NCBI GenBank assembly: GCA_009929445.1
Contig: SAAL01000009.1
Coordinates: 1-54,453, forward strand
DNA from: Bacteroidia bacterium
Lineage (GTDB): Bacteria > Bacteroidota > Bacteroidia > Bacteroidales > Paludibacteraceae
Length of the DNA stretch: 54,453 nucleotides
Direction: 5' to 3'
The position numbers were made by a program, and so were the translations under genes. Under the pieces are notes generated by a model. That model saw only the letters and a list, made by a program, of their open reading frames with translations. It was not told the DNA's origin and made no database searches. Numbering within the stretch: the stretch's first letter is position 1; each line of letters starts with the position of its first letter. Below, piece after piece: positions 46,352-54,453 of the stretch.

Positions 46352-46693
46352 ATGGGAGAACTGTTAATAAATACATCCGGAGCACCGGTTCCAATGTTAC
46401 CTTACCTGCTTGTAAGTCTGATAATGTTTTTTGCAGGCATATATGGTTTTTTTACCCGCAAGAATCTAATTTTGATACTTGTATCTATTGAGTTGATATT
46501 GAATGCAGTTGACATCAACTTTGCCGTTTTCAATCGATATCTTTTTCCCGGACAGTCCGAGGGATTGTTTTTTGCCCTGTTTGTAATAGCCATTGCTGCC
46601 TGTGAAACCGCTGTAGCCATTGCCATTATCATCAACGTGTACCGCAAGTTTGGAAACGCCGAAGTGGACAACATTCAGGAGATGAAAGAGTAA
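46352..46693 (+). CDS. nuoK: NADH-quinone oxidoreductase subunit K
   Basis: 113 residues from the ATG at 46352; a TTG three codons earlier is the alternative. Three membrane helices with the conserved Glu positions in VSIELILNAV and in AACETAVAIAI, part of the proton pathway. The stop codon falls three bases before a G/C-run element. Confidence 0.95.
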   Translation: MGELLINTSGAPVPMLPYLLVSLIMFFAGIYGFFTRKNLILILVSIELILNAVDINFAVFNRYLFPGQSEGLFFALFVIAIAACETAVAIAIIINVYRKFGNAEVDNIQEMKE

Positions 46694-46810
46694 AAGCCCC
46701 CTAAATCCCCCACAAGGTGGACTTAATACAATACAAATGATCAATCTATATAATAAATAACGCTAACCTCGCTCTTTCTCTTCCCCTTCGGGGGAGTTGG
46801 AGGGGGCTTT
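46694..46810. repeat. Bracketing G/C-run pair (nuoK to nuoL gap)
   Basis: AAGCCCCCTAAATCCCCCAC with AAGGTGGACTT at 46694-46724 and the inverted TTCCCCTTCGGGGGAG, TTGGAGGGGGCTTT at 46781-46810, twelve bases before the nuoL ATG. Confidence 0.85.
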
Positions 46811-46822
46811 TTATATCACTTT

Positions 46823-48745
46823 ATGGAATATACCATTTTAATTCTTTTGCTTCCGCTGGTAAGTTTTCTGCTTACCGGATTGCTTGGAGCAGCATTAAAA
46901 CCAAAAACAGCCGGACTTATCGGGACGGTAACATTGACACTTGTTGCTTTTCTGTCCTATTACACGGCTTTTCAGTACTTTACATCTCCCAGAGTGGAAG
47001 GCGTATGGCAGACTCTGATGCCTTATAACTTCACGTGGATGAATGTCGGGGTCAATCTGCATATCGATTTGGGCATTTTGATTGATCCGATTTCCGTGAT
47101 GATGATGATAGTAGTCTCTACCGTTTCGCTGATGGTGCATATTTACAGTATGGGCTATATGAAAGGCGAAAAAGGTTTTCAGCGTTACTATGCATTTCTG
47201 TCGCTGTTTTCATTCTCCATGCTCGGACTGGTACTGGCTACTAACATTTTCCAGATGTATATTTTCTGGGAGCTGGTGGGTGTTTCATCTTATTTGTTAA
47301 TTGGTTTCTACTATACGAAACCATCGGCTGTCGCTGCCAGCAAAAAGGCATTTATCGTTACCCGCTTTGCCGATTTTTTCTTCCTTATCGGTATTTTGGT
47401 ACTCTCCTACCTCACCCAGACTTTTGAATTTGGCAAACTGATGTCTGGCGACGGCAGTATATTCAACAATGCACTTGGCTCAACTTTCATGGGTGCATCG
47501 GCTCTGACATGGGCCATGGCACTCATATTCATCGGAGGTGCCGGTAAATCGGCCATGTTCCCGCTGCACATCTGGCTTCCGGATGCCATGGAAGGTCCTA
47601 CGCCAGTTTCTGCGCTTATACATGCAGCCACGATGGTGGTAGCCGGTGTATATCTGGTAGCCCGTCTTTTCCCCATTTATATTGGTTTTACCCCCGAAAT
47701 ACTTCATGGAATTGCCTATATCGGGGCCTTTACAGCTATGTTCTCGGCTGTGATTGCTATCGTACAAACAGATATCAAACGCGTACTGGCATTTTCCACC
47801 ATTTCTCAAATCGGATTTATGATGGTGGCACTCGGAGTAAGCACGAGCATGGAACTGAATCACCACGAACACGGCGGACTGGGTTATATGGCATCCATGT
47901 TTCATTTGTTTACCCATGCCATGTTCAAGGCTCTGCTATTCCTCGGAGCGGGTTCTATCATTCATGCCGTACACAGCAACGATATGAAAGACATGGGCGG
48001 ACTCCGCAAGTATATGCCGATTACACACGCCACATTCCTTATAGCCTGTCTGGCAATAGCAGGCATTCCGCCATTCTCCGGTTTTGTAAGTAAAGACGAG
48101 ATAATGACGGCTGCCTATCACTTCAACACCGGAATGGGCGTATGGATGACTATTACGGCCGGTATTACAGCATTTTATATGTTCCGGCTTTATTATAATA
48201 TTTTCTGGGGCAAGGAATATAAAATTCACGGGAATCATAAACCTCACGAAAGTCCCCGCTCAATGACTTATCCGCTGATGTTTCTGGCGCTGTTGACCAT
48301 TGTGGGCGGATTTATTCCGTTCGGAAAATTCGTCACTCCCGACCGCAGCGAATACCTGATACATTTGGATATAAAAATCGCAGCCATCAGTGTGGCTGTT
48401 GCGCTGGCAGCTATTGCGCTGGCAACCGTACTATATCGCAGAGACAGCAAACGTCCGGCAGAACTGGCAGGAAAAATGCGTGGTGTGTACACAATTGCTT
48501 ACAATAAGTTTTATATCGACGAGGTGTATCAGTTTGTTACCAAGAAAATAATTTTCAACAGCATATCACGTCCGTTTGCCTGGTTCGACCGCCATGTGGT
48601 GGACGGAGCCATGAACGGAATGGCCTGGCTTACCGGATGGACATCGGTGAAAACCAAAGGATTCCAGTCAGGAAGTATTCAGTGGTATGCGTGGGTTTTC
48701 CTTTTTGGAACATTATTGATTACTGCACTGGCAGCTTTTTTATAG
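46823..48745 (+). CDS. nuoL: NADH-quinone oxidoreductase subunit L
   Basis: 640 residues, about 16 helices, an Mrp-type antiporter-like proton-pumping subunit. It shows FWELVGVSSYLLIGF (helix 5 Glu), GKSAMFPLHIWLPDAMEGPTP-type helix 7-8 region, STISQIGFM and the long C-terminal lateral helix region (about 500-640). It is the distal end of the membrane arm. It is followed by nuoM after only 41 bp and no repeat element. Confidence 0.95.
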   Translation: MEYTILILLLPLVSFLLTGLLGAALKPKTAGLIGTVTLTLVAFLSYYTAFQYFTSPRVEGVWQTLMPYNFTWMNVGVNLHIDLGILIDPISVMMMIVVSTVSLMVHIYSMGYMKGEKGFQRYYAFLSLFSFSMLGLVLATNIFQMYIFWELVGVSSYLLIGFYYTKPSAVAASKKAFIVTRFADFFFLIGILVLSYLTQTFEFGKLMSGDGSIFNNALGSTFMGASALTWAMALIFIGGAGKSAMFPLHIWLPDAMEGPTPVSALIHAATMVVAGVYLVARLFPIYIGFTPEILHGIAYIGAFTAMFSAVIAIVQTDIKRVLAFSTISQIGFMMVALGVSTSMELNHHEHGGLGYMASMFHLFTHAMFKALLFLGAGSIIHAVHSNDMKDMGGLRKYMPITHATFLIACLAIAGIPPFSGFVSKDEIMTAAYHFNTGMGVWMTITAGITAFYMFRLYYNIFWGKEYKIHGNHKPHESPRSMTYPLMFLALLTIVGGFIPFGKFVTPDRSEYLIHLDIKIAAISVAVALAAIALATVLYRRDSKRPAELAGKMRGVYTIAYNKFYIDEVYQFVTKKIIFNSISRPFAWFDRHVVDGAMNGMAWLTGWTSVKTKGFQSGSIQWYAWVFLFGTLLITALAAFL

Positions 48746-48786
48746 GTAACTGATTTTTTAAAATTTGAAATTTATAACGTTAAGAT

Positions 48787-50280
48787 ATGAACTTTCTTCT
48801 TATTTTCGTACTTATACCGGTGCTGATGACACTTACGCTGTTTCTGGCACGAAACCGAAAACAGGTACTGGGTATAATGGTGACCGGCAGTATTGCACTG
48901 GTGGTTGCTTCGGCATATCTTGTGGTAGTTTATGTTTCTGCCCGTAATGCCGGTGCATCCGATCCGATGCTTTTCACTTCTCATCTGATGTGGTATAAAC
49001 CGCTGAACATCGGCTTTTCGCTGGGTGTTGACGGTGTATCGGTGGCTATGCTGTGTCTTTCTTCTATTATTGTGCTGACCGGTACATTTACTTCCTGGCA
49101 AATAGCCCCGCTGACGAAAGAATTCTTTCTGTGGTTCTGCCTGCTTTCTACGGGCGTATTCGGATTTTTCATCACCACCGATTTGTTTACCATGTTCATG
49201 TTTTATGAAGTGGCTCTCATTCCGATGTACCTGCTGATAGGTATCTGGGGTAGTGGTAAGAAAGAATATTCTGCCATGAAACTTACGTTGATGCTGATGG
49301 GTGCATCTGCATTTCTGCTCGTTGGCATTCTGGGTATTTATTTCAGCGCAGGTGCTACCAGCATGAATATTTTAGATATCGTGAAAGTTCACATTCCGGT
49401 TGAACAGCAATATTTGTTATTCACACTCACTTTCTTTGGTTTTGGGGTGCTTGGAGCCCTTTTCCCATTCCACACCTGGTCTCCCGACGGTCACGCATCT
49501 GCACCAACAGCAGTATCCATGCTCCATGCTGGAGTTTTGATGAAATTAGGTGGTTATGGCTGTTTCCGTGTATCCATCTACCTGATGCCCGAAGCAGCAG
49601 AAGTTCTTTCGCCTATATTCCTCATCCTAACCGGTACCGGAGTATTTTACGGAGCGTTGGCAGCCATTCATCAGCGCGATTTGAAATACATCAATGCATA
49701 TTCATCGGTAAGCCACTGTAACCTGGTGCTGTTTGCCATCCTGATGATGACTCAGACAGCCATGACGGGTGCGGTACTTCAGATGCTGTCACACGGTCTG
49801 ATGACAGCCTTGTTCTTTGCACTGATTGGTATGATTTACGGTCGCACACATACACGTATGATAACCGAAATGGGTGGTCTGATGAAAGTTATTCCTTTCC
49901 TCGGTGCTTCATTTGTAATTGGCGGGTTGGCATCACTGGGACTTCCGGGTTTAAGCGGTTTTGCGGCAGAGATGACTATTTTTATCGGTTCATTTGAAAA
50001 TGCCGATCTTTTCCGCCGTATTCTTACTATCATTGCCATTTCATCTATTGTTACTACAGCAGTTTACATTCTTCGGATGGTGGGAAAATTCCTGTATGGA
50101 CCCATGCAGGATGAGCACCATGCTGAGATAACCGATGCGAAATGGTTTGAGAAACTGGCAGTAATTACGCTGATTGCAGGTATCGTATATATCGGCTCAT
50201 TCCCGTTGGGATTGTCGGATATGCTTCACGATAGTTTGGGGAATGTGATGGCTCAGATAAACGGCCCCGTAGCCCCCTAA
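48787..50280 (+). CDS. nuoM: NADH-quinone oxidoreductase subunit M
   Basis: 497 residues, about 14 helices, antiporter-like. It has FYEVALIPMYLLIGIWG (proton-path Glu), FPFHTWSPDGHASAPTA and YSSVSHCNLVLF. Middle proton-pumping subunit of the membrane arm. The terminal GPVAP and the stop overlap a G/C-run element that begins at 50271. Confidence 0.95.
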   Translation: MNFLLIFVLIPVLMTLTLFLARNRKQVLGIMVTGSIALVVASAYLVVVYVSARNAGASDPMLFTSHLMWYKPLNIGFSLGVDGVSVAMLCLSSIIVLTGTFTSWQIAPLTKEFFLWFCLLSTGVFGFFITTDLFTMFMFYEVALIPMYLLIGIWGSGKKEYSAMKLTLMLMGASAFLLVGILGIYFSAGATSMNILDIVKVHIPVEQQYLLFTLTFFGFGVLGALFPFHTWSPDGHASAPTAVSMLHAGVLMKLGGYGCFRVSIYLMPEAAEVLSPIFLILTGTGVFYGALAAIHQRDLKYINAYSSVSHCNLVLFAILMMTQTAMTGAVLQMLSHGLMTALFFALIGMIYGRTHTRMITEMGGLMKVIPFLGASFVIGGLASLGLPGLSGFAAEMTIFIGSFENADLFRRILTIIAISSIVTTAVYILRMVGKFLYGPMQDEHHAEITDAKWFEKLAVITLIAGIVYIGSFPLGLSDMLHDSLGNVMAQINGPVAP

Positions 50281-50410
50281 AGGGGAATTAGCACTGAATT
50301 TCAGCCCTTTGCTGAATAATTAAAAATGATTTTTTCTATCAGATAGATTCTTTTAATAAAACAAACATTAAATAACCCCAAAATAATCCCGCTTCAGGAG
50401 GTTATGGGCA
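50271..50410. repeat. Bracketing G/C-run pair (nuoM to nuoN gap), degenerate right end
   Basis: AGCCCCCTAAAGGGGAATT starts at 50271 and supplies the nuoM stop. The inverted partner TCCCGCTTCAGGAGGTTATG begins at 50387 and is eroded. Spacer about 95 bp, AT-rich. The left copy has lost the outer CCCCCTAA arm. Confidence 0.75.
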
Positions 50411-50417
50411 TAAAGTT

Positions 50418-51842
50418 ATGGACTATATTAGTAATTTTTTATACATGCGCAGCGAAGTCTCGCTTTTGGCTGTAATTATTTTTCTGCTGCTTTATGATTT
50501 AATTGCCGGCGAAAAGGGAATGAAGTATTTCCAGCCGGTTGCTATCATCGTTTTTGCAGTGCATACCCTTGCAACGATATTTCCTTACGAGGCAGGAATT
50601 GCTTTCGGCGGAATGTATCAGTATTCACCGATGATGACAATCGTAAAAGGCATACTGAACCTGGGTACGCTGATTGTATTTCTGCAGGCAAAAGAAGTAT
50701 TCGACGGTGACAAGCAAAGCAACAAACGTGGCGAATACTATTTCCTTACGCTGATAACGCTGCTTGGAATGTATTTTATGATTTCGAGCGGACACTTCCT
50801 GATGTTTTACATCGGTCTGGAAATGGCCTCGATTCCGCTTGCCACACTTGCAGCCCTTGAAAAATACAGCAAGAAATCAGCCGAAGCAGGTGCAAAATAC
50901 ATCCTCATTGCTGCCTTCTCATCCGGAATCATGCTCTTCGGGATTTCGTATCTATATGGTTCGGTAGGTACGCTGTATTTCGCTGATATGCCAGTTCACA
51001 TCACCGCCAACGTGCTTCAAATCATGGCGTTCGTTTTTTTTATGGTAGGTTTGTTTTTCAAGATTTCACTGGTGCCTTTCCACCTCTGGACTGCCGATGT
51101 ATATGAAGGCGCACCTACCAGTGTTACATCGTATCTGTCAGTGGTATCCAAAGGTTCAGCCGTATTCGTGCTGATGATACTGCTTTACAAGGTTTTCGGC
51201 AATCTGATGGTTCAGTGGCAGGGCATTCTTTATGGAATTATCATTGTGAGTATCACGCTGGCCAACTTGTTTGCCATTCGTCAGCAGAACATCAAACGTT
51301 TCCTGGCATTCTCTTCCATTTCTCAGGCAGGATACATTGCGCTGGCCATAATCAGTGGAACCGCATTCGGTATGACCACGCTGGTTTACTATATTTTCGT
51401 GTATGTATTCTCCAATCTGGCTGCCTTCGGGGTGGTTACAACCATCGAAAACCGTTCGGGTAAACTGAATATAAGCGATTACAAGGGACTCTACAGTACT
51501 AATCCGCAATTAAGTTTTGTGATGATGCTTGCCATGTTTTCGCTCGGTGGTATTCCTCCGTTTGCCGGTTTCTTCAGTAAGTTTTTCGTATTTGCAGCGG
51601 CTTTGGAGCAAGGATTCTACCTGCTGGTGCTGGTAGCTGTTGTGAATACTATTATTTCACTTTATTACTATTTACTGGTGGTAAAAGCCATGTTTATCGA
51701 CAGCAGCGAGAATCCGGTTCCGACGCTGAAATCCGACTTTTTCAACCGGACAAGCTTGTTTATCTGTACTGCAGGTATACTTTTGGTAGGTATTCTTAGT
51801 TTCTTTATGGATAAAATCGGGTTGTACAGTTTCGGCATGTAA
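50418..51842 (+). CDS. nuoN: NADH-quinone oxidoreductase subunit N
   Basis: 474 residues, about 14 helices. It has [18 protein letters not shown] (helix 5 Glu), [20 protein letters not shown] and [12 protein letters not shown]. Antiporter-like subunit next to NuoK. Last gene of the operon, with a strong terminator 27 bp downstream. With no nuoE, nuoF or nuoG here, the complex would lack an NADH-dehydrogenase module from this locus. Confidence 0.95.
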   Translation: MDYISNFLYMRSEVSLLAVIIFLLLYDLIAGEKGMKYFQPVAIIVFAVHTLATIFPYEAGIAFGGMYQYSPMMTIVKGILNLGTLIVFLQAKEVFDGDKQSNKRGEYYFLTLITLLGMYFMISSGHFLMFYIGLEMASIPLATLAALEKYSKKSAEAGAKYILIAAFSSGIMLFGISYLYGSVGTLYFADMPVHITANVLQIMAFVFFMVGLFFKISLVPFHLWTADVYEGAPTSVTSYLSVVSKGSAVFVLMILLYKVFGNLMVQWQGILYGIIIVSITLANLFAIRQQNIKRFLAFSSISQAGYIALAIISGTAFGMTTLVYYIFVYVFSNLAAFGVVTTIENRSGKLNISDYKGLYSTNPQLSFVMMLAMFSLGGIPPFAGFFSKFFVFAAALEQGFYLLVLVAVVNTIISLYYYLLVVKAMFIDSSENPVPTLKSDFFNRTSLFICTAGILLVGILSFFMDKIGLYSFGM

Positions 51843-51868
51843 CGTTCGAAAATCTGAATAAAAAAGTG

Positions 51869-51902
51869 TCCCCTGTATCAATCTGATGCAGGGGATTTTT
51901 TA
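51869..51902 (+). terminator. Rho-independent terminator of the nuo operon
   Basis: TCCCCTGTATCA (51869-51880) pairs with TGATGCAGGGGA (51884-51895) with one wobble pair and a 3-nt loop, followed by a run of T. Confidence 0.9.
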
Positions 51903-51936
51903 TAGTCATTTCTTTTCGGAGAACGATTTAGTTTCT

Positions 51937-51944
51937 TATCTTTG
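51937..51944 (+). promoter_or_regulatory. Putative -7 promoter element for the DUF3127 gene
   Basis: TATCTTTG lies 48 bp before the ATG at 51992, just after the nuo terminator. Confidence 0.55.
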
Positions 51945-51991
51945 CATCCCGATTATAAAAAAATTTACAACAAATATAAGTCAGCAAAAAA

Positions 51992-52363
51992 ATGGAAATT
52001 TCCGGAAAAATTATTGCAGTACTACCACTGCAAAGCGGACAGGGCAAAAACGGCCTTTGGCGTTCGCAGGATTACGTATTGGAAACCGCAGATCAGTATC
52101 CTAAAAAGGTTTGTTTCAACCTTTTCAACGATAAGATTGATAAGTTTCCGATGGCATTGAACGAAATGGTCACTGTCAGTTTCGATATCGAAAGCCGTGA
52201 ATACAGCGGCAGATGGTATACCACCATCAGGGCGTGGAACGTGAAGAAAAATACAGAGGGCTCTACACCCGAAGGTAATCAGGCGACCCCTTTTCAATCA
52301 TCCTCAAATAATTCTTTCGGAATATCAGAGGACTCCGAAAACATCACGGATCTCCCTTTTTAA
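51992..52363 (+). CDS. DUF3127 domain protein (OB-fold-like)
   Basis: 123 residues. The first 90 (MEISGKIIAVLPLQSGQGKNG to about TIRAWNV) match my memory of the DUF3127 family, small Bacteroidota proteins with an OB-like beta barrel and the RxYxGRWYTT-type segment. The Ser/Asn-rich tail is low complexity and ends in DSENITDLPF, a pattern recalling the acidic C-terminal tips of single-stranded-DNA-binding proteins; that link is inference. Monocistronic, with its own promoter and terminator. Confidence 0.8.
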   Translation: MEISGKIIAVLPLQSGQGKNGLWRSQDYVLETADQYPKKVCFNLFNDKIDKFPMALNEMVTVSFDIESREYSGRWYTTIRAWNVKKNTEGSTPEGNQATPFQSSSNNSFGISEDSENITDLPF

Positions 52364-52387
52364 TTTCATAAAAAATTCAGAGCAGAT

Positions 52388-52427
52388 AAAAAAAAGAACG
52401 TTCAAAAACCTGAATGTTCTTTTTTTT
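52388..52427. terminator. Bidirectional-type hairpin after the DUF3127 gene
   Basis: A-run plus GAACGTTCA pairs with TGAATGTTC plus T-run (52388-52404 with 52411-52427), one wobble pair. A-tract and T-tract on both sides. Confidence 0.85.
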
Positions 52428-52562
52428 ATACAGTGTTAATGTGCTTTTTTACAAATATTTATGCATGCCACGACTGTTTTTTCAGGTAAGACTCAAAAAG
52501 TTTCATTTAATCTTGTGAATTACTCAAATACGAAGTTTTTAAAAATTAACTATTTTTTTAAT

Positions 52563-52570
52563 TACCTTTG
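52563..52570 (+). promoter_or_regulatory. Putative -7 promoter element for the sigma/anti-sigma pair
   Basis: TACCTTTG, 41 bp upstream of the sigma-factor ATG at 52611. Confidence 0.6.
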
Positions 52571-52610
52571 TTGACCTGATCCGAAATTTCTGTGATTTTC
52601 AGCAGATAAC

Positions 52611-53228
52611 ATGTCAAAAAATAATCCGTTACATATCAACGACGAAGATGAAGTTCTTTTTCATTTAATTAAGAAAAAAGACAAATCGGCATTTACTGCT
52701 ATTTACAACAAATACCACAGATATCTTTATGCACTGTCTGTAAGGTACCTGAAGAACTCTGAAATGGCAGAGGAAGTTGTTCAGTACGTTTTTGTGAAAC
52801 TTTGGGAAACGATAACTGACATCGATATACAGATAAATCTGAAGAATTACCTTTTTACGATGACAAAAAATTACATCCTCAATACAATCCGAAATAAAAA
52901 AGAAATGGTATCACTCAGTTACGAGAAATCACAAATAGAGATTAAGGATGAAACCGGGGATTTTCTGAAAATGATTGAAGAATCACAGCTCATTTCAATC
53001 CTTCACAAAGGTATCGATAGCCTGCCACCACAAAAACGGGAGATTTGCCGGAAGAAAATCAACGAAAACAAAAGCAATCAGGAAATTGCAGAAGAGATGG
53101 GAGTATCCATTCACACCGTAAAATCACACTATCAGGAATCAATCAGGTTACTAAGAATCTATTTTGATAAATTTGAATCAATATTTCTACTAATTTCCAT
53201 TCCCGAACTCATACTTTTACTGTCCTGA
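52611..53228 (+). CDS. ECF-type RNA polymerase sigma factor (Bacteroides expansion family type)
   Basis: 205 residues. The sigma-2 region (about 25-95: FTAIYNKYHRYLYALSVRYL, AEEVVQYVFVKLWE) is followed by a sigma-4 HTH (about 135-185: SLPPQKREICRKKINENKSNQEIAEEMGVS). No sigma-3. A hydrophobic C-terminal extension (SIFLLISIPELILLLS) is present. In Bacteroidota such factors pair with FecR anti-sigma proteins and TonB transducers to switch on glycan uptake. The anti-sigma gene begins 36 bp downstream. Confidence 0.93.
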   Translation: MSKNNPLHINDEDEVLFHLIKKKDKSAFTAIYNKYHRYLYALSVRYLKNSEMAEEVVQYVFVKLWETITDIDIQINLKNYLFTMTKNYILNTIRNKKEMVSLSYEKSQIEIKDETGDFLKMIEESQLISILHKGIDSLPPQKREICRKKINENKSNQEIAEEMGVSIHTVKSHYQESIRLLRIYFDKFESIFLLISIPELILLLS

Positions 53229-53264
53229 GGTGTCAATATATTGTAAGAAGCAAATTACAATACC

Positions 53265-54254
53265 ATGAATACACCTGATAAAGAACTGATAGACCGCGTA
53301 ATAGCAGGTCAGGCAACCAAAAAAGAAGCCCGTGAAGTAGTTGAATGGTTTTCTGACACAACCGAAGGTCAGGCATATTTATCCGAATTGATAAATAGTG
53401 ATGCTCACCTGCTCGATTTGGAAGGTGTAGACGAATCCTCTCTCCCACCAATGCTTTCACAGAAAATCCTCGCAGAAATCAACAGGCAAATTCGTCAGAA
53501 AGAAATCAGACATCTTATTTTTCGCGTAGCAGCCATACTTATCCCCTTTGTAATGATTGCAGGACTTACTTTCTACACCAATTCCCGCCTGGATTTATTC
53601 GGAACATCCGGATATTCAGAAATTTACATTCCGAAAGGCGAAAAAACCCGCATTTTATTTCAGGATGGAAGTCAGGCATTTCTGAATGCCGATACCAAAA
53701 TCCGCTACCCGGAAAAATTTGGACTGACCGAAAGAAAAATACAGCTCGAAGGTGAAGCTTACTTCAAAATTGCCACTAACAGCAACCGCCCTTTTATCGT
53801 TCAGATTAACGACACAAAAGTGAAAGTACTGGGAACCTCATTCAACGTGAAGGCTTATAAAAACGATAAAAACCTGAATATTGTACTGGACAAGGGCAAA
53901 ATATCGTTTATCACACCCCGAAACAGTTATAACCTCCACCCCGGTCAGCAAGCCGTTTATAATACGGAATCCGGGCAATGCTCCATATACTCTCTTGATA
54001 AATCAACAGAAGCTTCACTTTGGGTAAATAACATCACACAATTCAAAGACACACCGTTGCCCGAAGTACTTAAAGCCCTGAACCGGAAGTTTAATGTTGA
54101 GTTCAGGCTGAATGACCCGAACGCCTATAAATACACATACACCCTGACAACCGAAAGCAATTCCCTGAAAGAAATTATAAAGGAACTCGAAAAAATCACA
54201 CCGGTCAGATTTCAAATTCAGAATGATAACGTAGTCATAGTAACTACAAATTAA
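53265..54254 (+). CDS. FecR-family anti-sigma factor with DUF4974 domain
   Basis: 329 residues. A cytoplasmic N-terminal region (about 1-80) would hold the sigma factor; it is followed by one membrane helix (about 84-104). The periplasmic FecR domain (about 125-220: IYIPKGEKTRILFQDGSQAFL, LEGEAYFKI, VKVLGTSFNVKAY) and a C-terminal DUF4974/STN-like domain (about 255-329) should contact a TonB-dependent transducer. That transducer is expected just past the window edge. Regulates the adjacent ECF factor. Confidence 0.93.
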   Translation: MNTPDKELIDRVIAGQATKKEAREVVEWFSDTTEGQAYLSELINSDAHLLDLEGVDESSLPPMLSQKILAEINRQIRQKEIRHLIFRVAAILIPFVMIAGLTFYTNSRLDLFGTSGYSEIYIPKGEKTRILFQDGSQAFLNADTKIRYPEKFGLTERKIQLEGEAYFKIATNSNRPFIVQINDTKVKVLGTSFNVKAYKNDKNLNIVLDKGKISFITPRNSYNLHPGQQAVYNTESGQCSIYSLDKSTEASLWVNNITQFKDTPLPEVLKALNRKFNVEFRLNDPNAYKYTYTLTTESNSLKEIIKELEKITPVRFQIQNDNVVIVTTN

Positions 54255-54426
54255 AAAAAAATCAATACTTACTCATACTTTCAGGTTCAGTCCGTGTCAA
54301 AAAAGATAAACACGAATAATAACCGTATAAAAATTAGTTTTACATAAAAAAAACCACTACTGACCGACAAAGAAATAATGCATCAAAAAGGGAAGCCATC
54401 TAGCAGATAACTTCCCTCCGATATAG

Positions 54427-54434
54427 TACTTTTG
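54427..54434 (+). promoter_or_regulatory. Putative -7 promoter element at the right edge
   Basis: TACTTTTG fits TAnnTTTG and lies 173 bp after the anti-sigma stop. It suggests a new transcript starting just outside the window, plausibly the SusC/D-type partner of the sigma/anti-sigma pair. Confidence 0.45.
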
Positions 54435-54453
54435 TTTTTCCACAAACATATAG

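Noticed and set aside
1-54453. tRNA, rRNA or transposase genes
   Set aside because: No cloverleaf-like sequence, rRNA segment or transposase-like frame was recognised on either strand by reading.

Overview
The window looks like a chromosomal segment of a Bacteroidota bacterium, most likely order Bacteroidales. Evidence: a hybrid two-component regulator, a SusC/SusD pair, an ECF sigma factor with a FecR/DUF4974 anti-sigma partner, an 11-subunit type complex I locus with fused nuoCD and no nuoEFG, and recurrent TAnnTTTG (-7) promoter motifs ahead of AT-rich leaders. A Paludibacter-like relative is a guess, not a result.

Layout. (1) 1-3321 (+): 3' part of a hybrid two-component system regulator, cut by the window edge. 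(2) 3480-15161 (-): a seven-gene catabolic operon transcribed right to left: E2 acyltransferase, dihydrolipoyl dehydrogenase, a fused alpha/beta E1 dehydrogenase, a PHP-domain protein, a class II aldolase/short-chain dehydrogenase fusion, a zinc alcohol dehydrogenase and a tandem class II aldolase. This is a sugar or polyol aldol-cleavage module with its own 2-oxoacid dehydrogenase complex; the substrate is unknown. (3) 15843-28827 (+): a sialic-acid utilisation locus: ROK regulator, N-acylglucosamine 2-epimerase family protein, SusC/SusD outer-membrane importer, two esterase genes carrying three SGNH/sialate-esterase units, MFS transporter and N-acetylneuraminate lyase. No sialidase is present in the window. 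(4) 29051-40577 (+): transmembrane Ser/Thr kinase homologue lacking the catalytic Asp, FHA-like protein, PP2C phosphatase, a 1372-residue SEDS (RodA/FtsW) plus class B penicillin-binding protein fusion, a second FHA-like protein and a transmembrane Ser/Thr kinase that keeps its catalytic Asp. This resembles the actinobacterial fha-pstP-rodA-pbpA-pknA/B cell-wall control locus. (5) 40881-51842 (+): nuoA-B-CD-H-I-J-K-L-M-N. (6) 51992-54254 (+): DUF3127 protein, ECF sigma factor and FecR-type anti-sigma, with a promoter at the right edge pointing at the next, unseen gene.

A second layer runs through the window. G/C-run elements (CCCCCTAA plus a CCCCCTAAAGGGGG hairpin) bracket many intergenic gaps in opposite orientations, especially in the catabolic operon and the nuo operon. 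Several supply the stop codon and last residues of the preceding protein, and one lies in frame inside the E2 linker.

The strongest candidates for an under-described system are the kinase/FHA/PP2C/SEDS-PBP locus and this bracketing repeat family.
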